A DNA stretch of 39,170 bases from Leptospirales bacterium. GTDB lineage: Bacteria; Spirochaetota; Leptospiria; Leptospirales; Leptonemataceae. Position 1 is the first letter of the stretch; every line of letters starts with the position of its first letter. The position numbers and the translations under genes were made by a program. The notes beneath the pieces were generated by a model. It worked only from the letters and a program-made list of their open reading frames with translations, was not told the DNA's origin and did not search any database. Below, piece after piece: positions 24,955-32,035 of this stretch. The stretch spans positions 1-39,170 of the forward strand of contig JAEUSB010000096.1 of assembly GCA_016788865.1 (NCBI GenBank). Reading direction: 5' to 3'.

Positions 24955-26151
24955 ATGCTTAACACTGAACTCGCCAATCTCCTGGCCTGGTACTTCCATC
25001 GCCACCTCGTCGCGGAAATGCAAAAGAATGAAGAGCTCATGCTGCGAAAAACATCGGAAGGGGACACATTCCGAGAAAACATGGAGAAGCTACTTGCCAA
25101 GCTCGTGGCCGAATTTCCGGAAGCAAGCCGGACACCGGAGGCTCCGTTTAACTTCACGGAGAAATGGACTGAGATTGCATTTCCCGGGATGTCTTACTGG
25201 AAATCTACATACAAAGCTTTCAATCACGTTCACCTTGCGCGACTCATTGATCTGAGGGACGGCTCGCAAGCCGCACGCGCGGCTTTGATAGAAAAAATCA
25301 GCCAACAGATTTTGACGGGATCATCTTTTGGAAAGCCCATCGACTTTCGGACTTTTTTTGCGGGAGAGAAAGCAAGGCGCACGGTCTACATTCAGATTGC
25401 AATGCAACACGGGTTACCGCAAACGGAATCGACAGCCATCATTCTGGAACAGTTCGACGCAATCGCAGAGTGCTTGTATGAGTACTTCGATAGTCGCCTT
25501 ACAAATGCGCTGAGAAAAAGTGATGAGTTGCTTCTAAGTATTCTGCCACGCAGCGTAATGGAACAGCTGAAAGAGAAGGGCACTGTCGAACCAGTATATA
25601 TCGAAAATGCCTCTGTTGTCTTTACGGACTTCCAGGGATTCACAAGCATCGCCGGCAGAATGCCACCAAGAGAAATCGTGGATTGCCTGGACGAATGCTT
25701 CACGGCATTTGATGAAATCACTGAAAGACATGGATTGGAGAAAATCAAGACAATCGGCGATGCGTACATGTGTGCAGCAGGCGTTCCAAACCCCGACAAT
25801 CATCACGCACTGCAGGCTGTTCGCACGGCGCTGGCTTTCAGGGACTGGATCGCAGAACATAGAGAACGTTGTGAGAAGAATGGAAAGCAGACCTGGAGAG
25901 TGCGAATCGGCGTTCATTCAGGCAATCTGGTTGCCGGCGTCATAGGCAAACGCAAGTTCATCTATGATGTCTGGGGAGACACCGTCAACATTGCGAGTCG
26001 TATGGAATCAGCCGGACTGCCTGACAGCGTGAATATTTCCAGAGAGACTTTTAATCTGGTGCAAAATGAGTTTCTAACAGAAAGTCGCGGTTCCCTCGAC
26101 GTGAAAAACAAGGGAGCCATGGAGATGTTTCTGGTCACAAGAGCCAGATGA
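24955..26151 (+). CDS. Class III adenylate cyclase (cytosolic)
   Basis: The C-terminal half (from about residue 210) is a class III nucleotide cyclase domain. Metal-binding Asp225 (VFTDFQGFT) and Asp269 (TIGDAYM) are present. The ATP-specifying pair is Lys265 (KIKTIGD) and Asp338 (IYDVWGD), and the transition-state residues are Asn345 and Arg349 (TVNIASRME). This predicts cAMP production rather than cGMP. The N-terminal ~190 residues are soluble, with no membrane segment, and do not match a domain I can name; they could be the sensor. GAAAGGA sits 5 bases before the ATG at 24955; the nearby ATG at 24951 is out of frame. The product may act on the CNBD channel encoded at 16647-17978. Confidence 0.93.
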   Translation: MLNTELANLLAWYFHRHLVAEMQKNEELMLRKTSEGDTFRENMEKLLAKLVAEFPEASRTPEAPFNFTEKWTEIAFPGMSYWKSTYKAFNHVHLARLIDLRDGSQAARAALIEKISQQILTGSSFGKPIDFRTFFAGEKARRTVYIQIAMQHGLPQTESTAIILEQFDAIAECLYEYFDSRLTNALRKSDELLLSILPRSVMEQLKEKGTVEPVYIENASVVFTDFQGFTSIAGRMPPREIVDCLDECFTAFDEITERHGLEKIKTIGDAYMCAAGVPNPDNHHALQAVRTALAFRDWIAEHRERCEKNGKQTWRVRIGVHSGNLVAGVIGKRKFIYDVWGDTVNIASRMESAGLPDSVNISRETFNLVQNEFLTESRGSLDVKNKGAMEMFLVTRAR

Positions 26152-26243
26152 GATCATCTTTTTCTATTTCGTGACCGAATCATTCAAGCGCAACCATGGG
26201 AAACGTGGTATAACAAACTTGCGCCAATTGGCCGGGAGGTTTT

Positions 26244-26738
26244 ATGACTACGTTTCAGAAAAGAATGATCGGGTATGCGAGTTACCACCGCGATCCCAGG
26301 AATAAATTTACTCACCTGTTTGGAGTTCCAATGGTTTTCTATTCTCCATTGATTGCCCTTGGCTGGCTGCGCCTGCAGATTGGCTCTTTTGAATTGAGTG
26401 CTGCTCTTGTAGTTCTTGTGGCTGTGATGTTCTGGTATTTGATTCTTGAATGGAAGCTTGGCACTTTAATGTCGATTATTTCCGTCCCGGCGTTCTACCT
26501 TTGTGACATGGTATCGAGACTCCCGTTTACTCAGTCGCTTGCGATCTTTCTGGGACTTACAGTGGTAGGTTGGACCATTCAGCTCATAGGACATGTATTT
26601 GAAGGAAAGCGTCCGGCACTCGTTGATAATCTGTCACAGTCACTCATGGGTCCGCTCTTTGTGTTAACGGAAGTATTGAATTTCTTTGGGTTTAGAAAAG
26701 ATCTAGAGCGGCTAGCACACGCAGAAATGCATGCCTGA
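26244..26738 (+). CDS. Mpo1/DUF962-like membrane protein
   Basis: This 164-residue protein has the DUF962 pattern: an N-terminal YHRDPRNKFTHLFGVP, hydrophobic helices, then GHVFEGKRPAL and a final helix ending NFFGFR. The yeast member Mpo1 is an Fe(II) dioxygenase that shortens 2-hydroxy fatty acids by alpha-oxidation; the conserved His residues here (in YHRDP, THLFG and IGHVFEG) are the likely metal ligands. About four membrane segments are visible. GGGAGG precedes the ATG. Activity on 2-hydroxy lipids is a family inference. It lies between the cyclase and the histidine kinase genes, with the strong terminator following it. Confidence 0.85.
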   Translation: MTTFQKRMIGYASYHRDPRNKFTHLFGVPMVFYSPLIALGWLRLQIGSFELSAALVVLVAVMFWYLILEWKLGTLMSIISVPAFYLCDMVSRLPFTQSLAIFLGLTVVGWTIQLIGHVFEGKRPALVDNLSQSLMGPLFVLTEVLNFFGFRKDLERLAHAEMHA

Positions 26739-26808
26739 GTGTGGCGCCCGGCTGCCCAGGTTCCTGGCGCATTTCACTAACCGTAACCGGTGGGAACTTG
26801 GATTTGCG

Positions 26809-26844
26809 GTAACCCCCTGATCAGGGGGTTACGGTAATTTTTTT
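26809..26844 (+). terminator. Strong Rho-independent terminator
   Basis: GTAACCCCCT, GATC and AGGGGGTTAC form a perfect 24-nt palindrome (26809-26832), giving a 10-bp stem with a 4-base loop, followed after five bases by seven T residues (26838-26844). It closes the transcript that ends with the Mpo1-like gene and separates it from the kinase gene. Confidence 0.85.
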
Positions 26845-26921
26845 GGGTTGCCTTTTCTCCAGTCTCGAGGCACCTAAAGGCTCATGCATCATCATAATGT
26901 AAGAACGGGAGCGGGAGGAAA

Positions 26922-28256
26922 ATGATCGCCGTTCAGTCTTCCATTCTCTCTGGAAAGTATGAGATCAACCGGGGCAGTCTGCGTTTCAAGAATAAAGACG
27001 CCGAGGATTCCTTTCGCGGAAGTATCACGAAATTCATCGTTCCGCTGAGTCGCGTTGCCCTAATGCTTGGCTTTTGCATGTACAGCGTCTTTGTCTTTCT
27101 CGACTACCAGCTGTTTCCAGAAACCTTCACGGCCCAGGCTATCCTTCGTGCAATTGGATCCTCAACAATCCTACTCACACTTGTGGTTACATTTACAGAG
27201 TTCTATCGAAAACATCAGGAAGGCATGATTTCGATTCCCATTCTAGTCTGCGGTTACATGCATTTCGTGATGCTCTTCGTCAGTAATATGCCTGTAGACT
27301 ATGTTCGCTCTGCAACGGGACTGATGATGCTCTACACGTATTATTTTGCCGGTGTGCGCTTTAGTGTTTCATTCTGGATTGCGAACCTGTTGTTGGTAGG
27401 CTACTGTGTCTCAGCTTTTGTCTCTGGACGCCTGGACCTGTTTGGCTTTTTTTATCAAAGTTTCTGGCTCATGTCAGAACTCATAATCTGTATTCTATCA
27501 CTTTACGCAATTGAGTGGATGATCCGCAGGAGCTACGTGCAGGGCATACTGATTCGCGAGATGGAATCGGATTCTTTTCGCAGGCAACTGGCCGCAAAAG
27601 ACAAGCTTGCCGTTGTTGGCTCCATGGCATCAGGGATTGTTCACGACTTCAAGAATCCGCTTGGAATCATCCTGGGCTCGCTAGAACTTGCAGACGACGA
27701 TAGCGTGCAGCGGGAGGAGCGAGTCAGCTATCTTCAGATGGCACGCGAAGAAGCTTCCAGGTTGTCGCTTATGGTACAGGATATCCTTGAGTATTCCCGT
27801 GGCACAATGGTTGTAGAAAAGCGTGTGGTAGATCTGCCAGAGTACCTGACCCGAGTCCGTCAGAGCCTGACTCCGCGATTTGCCGCCCGTGGACTGGAGT
27901 TGCAGGTGGAAGGCGAAGCAGAGGGAAGCGTATCGCTCGATCCAGATCGTTTCTTGCGCGTAGTATTGAACATCGCAAACAATGCAGCCGAGGTCCTTGA
28001 TAAGGACGGCACGTTTGAAGTGAAATTTACCCGGGCAGACGAGTTCATCCGCGTGACGTTACGCGACAATGGGCCCGGAATTCCCGAGCCAATCCGCGAT
28101 ACGATCTTCCAGCCATTTGTTACGCATGGAAAATCACACGGTACGGGGCTTGGAATGGCGGTTGTAAAGAGCATGGTCGAGGCGCATGGCGGGACCATTT
28201 CCTTTGAAACAGAAACAGGCAAAGGAACTACATTTATTGTAAATGTTCCGGCGTGA
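26922..28256 (+). CDS. Membrane sensor histidine kinase (6TM input domain)
   Basis: The first ~210 residues contain six hydrophobic helices, starting near residue 40 (FIVPLSRVALMLGFCMYSVF) and ending before IEWMIRRSY, with no large periplasmic loop. They resemble a compact MASE-like membrane sensor, though I cannot name the family. A short coiled linker leads to the dimerisation helix with the phospho-acceptor His241 (GIVHDFKNPLG). The ATPase domain follows: N-box NIANNAAEVLD, G1 DNGPGIP, F-box IFQPFVTHG and G2 GTGLGMAVVKSM. GGGAGG lies before the ATG. No response regulator is adjacent, so the output partner is unknown. Convergent with the TPM gene 14 bp away. Confidence 0.92.
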   Translation: MIAVQSSILSGKYEINRGSLRFKNKDAEDSFRGSITKFIVPLSRVALMLGFCMYSVFVFLDYQLFPETFTAQAILRAIGSSTILLTLVVTFTEFYRKHQEGMISIPILVCGYMHFVMLFVSNMPVDYVRSATGLMMLYTYYFAGVRFSVSFWIANLLLVGYCVSAFVSGRLDLFGFFYQSFWLMSELIICILSLYAIEWMIRRSYVQGILIREMESDSFRRQLAAKDKLAVVGSMASGIVHDFKNPLGIILGSLELADDDSVQREERVSYLQMAREEASRLSLMVQDILEYSRGTMVVEKRVVDLPEYLTRVRQSLTPRFAARGLELQVEGEAEGSVSLDPDRFLRVVLNIANNAAEVLDKDGTFEVKFTRADEFIRVTLRDNGPGIPEPIRDTIFQPFVTHGKSHGTGLGMAVVKSMVEAHGGTISFETETGKGTTFIVNVPA

Positions 28257-28270
28257 TGGTGGTGAGCAAC

Positions 28271-29239
28271 TCACCAGCTGCCTGACGCACCTCCTCCTCC
28301 AAAACTGCCGCCGCCTGAGCTGTATGAGCGGCTGCTCGATGATGAGGAAGACGAAGATGACGACGAGCGGCTCGAAGTCGAGGAACTGCTCGATCTGTAG
28401 GATGAGCTAGAACTGCTACCGGATGAGTATGACCCGGACCACGATCCCGCACCACCCTGGTAGCGGGGACTGCGCACCATTCGCATGATCAGGTACAGTA
28501 AGAACCAGATGGGAAGCCATAACGGTTCCGTAACAACGCGCATGAAATAGGTGTCGTCCGTTGAGCCCAGCCAGTACATCTCGAGTGAGAGTAATATGGG
28601 CGGAATAAATGCGATCCAGTTGAAGCGAAAAAATAGAAGAATGACTGTGGCCAGCGCACAAATTCCAAACGAAATCCAGATAACAACGTTAGCCGAAATA
28701 TCTATGCCAGCCTTACGGCCTAGCTCCGAGCGCAAGCTTTGCTCCCGTCTGCGTTCTTCGGCTTCCTCTCGAACGCGCATTGAGATTTCATCTATTGCAG
28801 ACAGAATACCGCCATCGAAATGATCGAGGCGAAACTCCGGAACAATCCTTTCATCAATAATCCGCTTTGCAATTGCATCGGGAATCGCTCCCTCGAGTCC
28901 GTAGCCAACTTCGATTCGCACAGTTCTGTCCTTCTTGGCGACAAGCAGGATGACTCCGTCGTTTACATTTTTTCTTCCGGGTGCAGCTGCCTCAGCGAGT
29001 CTGATTGCGTATTGATCAATTGTCTCCGGTTTTGTTGTCTCGACGACTACTACTATAACCTGGCTACCGGTCTTCTGTTCGAGATCCGCAAGCTTACTTG
29101 AAATACTCTCAATTCCTGCAATACTCAGGGTCCCTGTGAGATCCGTAACGCGTTCCTTGATTTCCGGCAGAGGAGCCTGTGCGCGCAGACTCAACGGGAT
29201 CAAAGAGCAGAAGAATAGAATCCAGCAAAGTCGCATCAT
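28271..29239 (-). CDS. TPM-domain protein with poly-serine C-terminal tail
   Basis: It belongs to the TPM (YgcG/TLP18.3) family: a signal peptide (RLCWILFFCSLIPLSLRAQA) followed by a domain with VTDLTGTLS, GSQVIVVVVETT and NDGVILLVAKKDRTVRIEVGYGLEGAIPD. Plant homologues aid photosystem repair and some have phosphatase activity; bacterial roles are mostly unknown. Then come two or three hydrophobic helices and a ~60-residue tail that is mostly Ser with Arg and Thr breaks, ending in SGGGSFGGGGASGSW, a pattern common in bacterial TPM proteins. The frame opens at a TTG (29251), but the ATG at 29239 (or 29236) has a better context. Length 322 residues. Confidence 0.88.
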   Translation of the reverse strand: MMRLCWILFFCSLIPLSLRAQAPLPEIKERVTDLTGTLSIAGIESISSKLADLEQKTGSQVIVVVVETTKPETIDQYAIRLAEAAAPGRKNVNDGVILLVAKKDRTVRIEVGYGLEGAIPDAIAKRIIDERIVPEFRLDHFDGGILSAIDEISMRVREEAEERRREQSLRSELGRKAGIDISANVVIWISFGICALATVILLFFRFNWIAFIPPILLSLEMYWLGSTDDTYFMRVVTEPLWLPIWFLLYLIMRMVRSPRYQGGAGSWSGSYSSGSSSSSSYRSSSSSTSSRSSSSSSSSSSSSRSYSSGGGSFGGGGASGSW

Positions 29240-29360
29240 TCGAAATGGCAATCCAGACGGATCCTGGTCAATCAGGTTTTCAGCCGTCGGGCAGCCGGGG
29301 GAAATTCTCCGGCTTTGTTTCTGGGACTAGCGCAAACGGATTGTTATCCTGTCAGACGAA

Positions 29361-29740
29361 TCAAACCAGGTACGCGAGCATTTCTGTCTCTTTCCCGCGA
29401 ATCATGTATTCACATCCCAGGCCTGCTGGGAGCAGCTGAAATCTAAACCCCCAGTGGCCAAACGCTACAGATCCGGAAGGCAATAGGATTCCAACCGAGC
29501 ACGGCTATCCGCGTGACGACGATATCACTTTCCTTGCTATCGAGATATGAGGGTTTGATCAACAACCAATCGACGTGAGGTCCACATCATGTTGTCTGTC
29601 ATTTTCAAGGATGATCTGTAAACCATTTGCGTAGCTTCTGGAAACTTCCGCAATTCGCGCTTCCTGATTCCGGTGGATTCCGGCCTCAATCGTGATTGCT
29701 CCTGTCTCTGTCAGCTCCTGCTCATTACTTCGGATTCGCG
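29361..29740 (-). pseudogene. Frameshifted, 5'-truncated remnant of an unrecognised gene
   Basis: The gap between the TPM gene and the 4-TM protein gene (about 470 bp) is not empty. On the minus strand protein-like segments follow one another in two frames. From about 29740 to 29559 there is a stretch with ITIEAGIHRNQEARIAEVSR and ENDRQHDVDL, ending in a stop at 29559. From about 29580 to 29495 the other frame reads DWLLIKPSYLDSKESDIVV. From about 29500 to a stop at 29361 the first frame returns with LLPSGSVAFGHWGFRFQLL and CEYMIRGKETEMLAYLV. Two compensating indels would join them into about 120 residues. No start codon is found at the 5' end, which overlaps the neighbouring gene. I cannot assign a family. 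Reading these as one decayed gene is inference. Confidence 0.45.
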
Positions 29741-30118
29741 TGGACGCCAGTATGCCGTCAACAGTAGCAGGCCCAGAGCCAGTCCGAGCGAATACTCAAA
29801 GCCGGAAAGGAAATAGGCAACTCCGTTGAATAGGGCCGAGCCTTCGAGAATCGCCCACTGGATGAGTTTGGCGGTCAGGTACGGAGAAAGGTTTTCCTGG
29901 AACGAGTTTGACCGGCCCCGGTAGACCAGGTTCAAAACAAAGAAGGAGGCGGCCGCGGCAACACAACCAACGCCAACTGCCGCGTAAGCGATGGTTGGAT
30001 CTAAAAGATCTCTCGAGCCGAGGAAATGCGCTATTGGTAGGAAAATAGCCGGGGCCATCACCATTGCTATATGCAAAATCTTTTGAGTCGGAGGAATGAC
30101 ATTTGTTGATGGCTGCAT
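29711..30118 (-). CDS. Small four-helix membrane protein, unknown
   Basis: 135 residues with four hydrophobic segments: about 14-33 (LHIAMVMAPAIFLPIAHFLG), 42-66 (TIAYAAVGVGCVAAAASFFVLNLV), 82-105 (KLIQWAILEGSALFNGVAYFL) and 105-122 (FEYSLGLALGLLLLTAYW), then a charged end with RPRESE. This two-hairpin layout with a central E-G-x-A-L-F/I helix and a terminal RP motif occurs in small conserved membrane proteins of many bacteria, without a known role. The ATG at 30118 has no good ribosome site. A remnant gene overlaps its 3' end in another frame. Confidence 0.75.
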   Translation of the reverse strand: MQPSTNVIPPTQKILHIAMVMAPAIFLPIAHFLGSRDLLDPTIAYAAVGVGCVAAAASFFVLNLVYRGRSNSFQENLSPYLTAKLIQWAILEGSALFNGVAYFLSGFEYSLGLALGLLLLTAYWRPRESEVMSRS

Positions 30119-30237
30119 ATGTATTCACAAGGAGAGAGGTTTTTGACCATTCTCGCAATCAAAAAAAGCAGGTGAGTCAAAACGTGCACATCAATCCATC
30201 CACCATCGGAGAGAAATCTAACTGCTTGTCCAGGGTT

Positions 30238-30753
30238 TCAAGAACCCATGCGCAATTCAAGCGACAGCGATCCATACGCATTTTCTGAAATATGGATCCA
30301 TGCCTGAGGCCAGGATTGGGCCGCGGCCTCCACCCAGCGATCGTCGGGCATACCGCCCGTCATTCGCTCTTCTGCCATAAATGCTTCATATGATTTCAAA
30401 TCTACAACGTTGTTTGGCTGGCCCAGCGATCGCTGCATTGCATTCGTTATGATCTCGTAAGCGTGGCCCGCTGCAGCGTAGCCGGCCGCGCCGTTTCCCG
30501 GCCTTCCAAAGTACTGGAGAAATGTGAGCAGGCCGCGCGTAAACGAAATCGAAATTTCAAATTGTACGCCAGCGATTGTTTCTTGCGCGGACGCATAATC
30601 TTGGAATTGAATTGTGCTTTTCCAGAGGTCCGGGTCATAATCCGATTTCTTTCCGCGCGAGAATTTCGCTGTGCGGAAGGACGCTTGAAATGCGTTGATA
30701 TTCATGCCGAGCGATGCTGACTGGATGATTAGTTTTTCGTTTGTAGGCCCCAT
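30238..30753 (-). CDS. Hypothetical soluble protein
   Basis: I do not recognise this 171-residue protein. It has no signal peptide or membrane helix. It contains a basic region after residue 25 (FRTAKFSRGKKSDYDPDLW), a central FEISISFTRGLLTFLQYFGRPG, a Gly/Ala-rich helix (GNGAAGYAAAGHAYEIITNAM) and an aromatic C-terminal part ending in a strand-like LSLELRM. It diverges from the ankyrin/SUKH-like gene, with about 140 bp between them. The neighbourhood of small soluble repeat proteins resembles immunity-protein clusters, but no toxin is visible, so this is only context. Confidence 0.65.
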   Translation of the reverse strand: MGPTNEKLIIQSASLGMNINAFQASFRTAKFSRGKKSDYDPDLWKSTIQFQDYASAQETIAGVQFEISISFTRGLLTFLQYFGRPGNGAAGYAAAGHAYEIITNAMQRSLGQPNNVVDLKSYEAFMAEERMTGGMPDDRWVEAAAQSWPQAWIHISENAYGSLSLELRMGS

Positions 30754-30895
30754 GATTCAATCCGTCTATCGTCGCCCGGATTCTTTGTCCGGACGCTCGG
30801 AATGAAGATGACGCCCTTGTCATGGAATGCAAATCAATTCTGCCTGAGCCAAAATCTGGACTTGACGGACATTGCGGTTGTTGTCCAATCAAGAA

Positions 30896-32035
30896 ATGGC
30901 AAACCTTCAGCAAAAGCTATTCGATGCCGCCTCCGAGCTCGCCCTTGCCCGGGTGAAAAAGCTGATCGAACAGGGCGCCTCGCTAAAGAAAGGCGATGAG
31001 CACGGATGCGATGTTCTGTATCATGCGGTAAGCTGTCTCGCTCCTGCAGGCGAACGAGAGACACATGAAAAGCAAAAAGAGCTCGTTGCGTTTCTATTGA
31101 GCAAGGGTGCGGAAAAAAACAGAACGTATTCCTATTTCTCGGGTTGGACCCCGCTCATCACGGCGGCGACGAGTGGACACACAGGTGCGATTCAAGCGCT
31201 CCTGGATGCTGGCGCGGACTTTGAAACTGCAGACAACTACGGATACACGCCACTCATGCGCGCCGCACTAAGCGGACAAGCTGCAGCCGTCCAGTTGCTG
31301 CTTGATGCCGGCGCTGACGTTCAGAAAAAGGTTGATGGCTCCGATGCCCTTGCGCTCGCACGCGAAGGTAAGAAGGAAGATAGCGGACAAAGCGGTGCGG
31401 ACTTCAAACAGACAATTGAACTACTGCTCGGTCATGGCGCGAAAGAAACCCCAAAAAAGAAGCGCAGCCCAAGGAAAGAAAACATCCCGGACAATTCGGA
31501 AACTTTGCAAAAGATGCAGCAAAAGTTTGGCGCGCCCTTACCACCGCTCCTTGCCTCACTCTGCAATTACTGGGACGCGCATTCTGTGTTCTTTTCCGGT
31601 AGTTTTGAAATCGATGAAGATCCCTACGGCACTGTCAAAGATTGGTTTCGGGGAATTGAAGCGGGCTGGAGCAGGATAAAACCTTTCGGAATCGATGGCA
31701 TTCATTCAATCTACGCTCTCTGGCTTCACGAAAGCGCTGATCTAAACTCTGCTCCCATTGTATACCTCAGCGGCGAAGGCGAGGGCACAACCGTACTCGC
31801 GGGAAACTGGGAAGACTTTCTGGCAATACTTGCTTCTAATAGAGAGTGGGAACCCTTCGATCAGGATTTTCTTGAATCCTCAGAAGAGAACGAAGACGAG
31901 AATGCTGACTTCTGCGCATGGCTCAAGGAAACGCACGGGATTCTTCCAACCAAAAATCCGCTCTCACTAATGAAAAAAGCGAAAGCAGCAAACCCGGATT
32001 TTCAGGCATGGCTGGGCGAAGTGATTCCGGGTTAG
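30896..32035 (+). CDS. Ankyrin-repeat protein with C-terminal SMI1/KNR4 (SUKH)-like region
   Basis: From the ATG at 30896 the protein has 379 residues. Residues about 5-190 hold four ankyrin repeats, the clearest being GWTPLITAATSGHTGAIQAL, NYGYTPLMRAALSGQAAAVQ and a final degenerate one ending LLLGHGA. A basic linker (PKKKRSPRKEN) leads to a C-terminal region of about 180 residues, with APLPPLLASLCNYWD, a central IDGIHSIYALWLHESADL, APIVYLSGEGEGTTVLAGN and WEDFLAILA, which resembles SMI1/KNR4 folds used widely as immunity proteins against polymorphic toxins. The family match of this region is tentative. The frame opens at a TTG (30872) but the ATG is more likely. Its stop overlaps the convergent phosphatase gene by 4 bp. 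Confidence 0.8.
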   Translation: MANLQQKLFDAASELALARVKKLIEQGASLKKGDEHGCDVLYHAVSCLAPAGERETHEKQKELVAFLLSKGAEKNRTYSYFSGWTPLITAATSGHTGAIQALLDAGADFETADNYGYTPLMRAALSGQAAAVQLLLDAGADVQKKVDGSDALALAREGKKEDSGQSGADFKQTIELLLGHGAKETPKKKRSPRKENIPDNSETLQKMQQKFGAPLPPLLASLCNYWDAHSVFFSGSFEIDEDPYGTVKDWFRGIEAGWSRIKPFGIDGIHSIYALWLHESADLNSAPIVYLSGEGEGTTVLAGNWEDFLAILASNREWEPFDQDFLESSEENEDENADFCAWLKETHGILPTKNPLSLMKKAKAANPDFQAWLGEVIPG

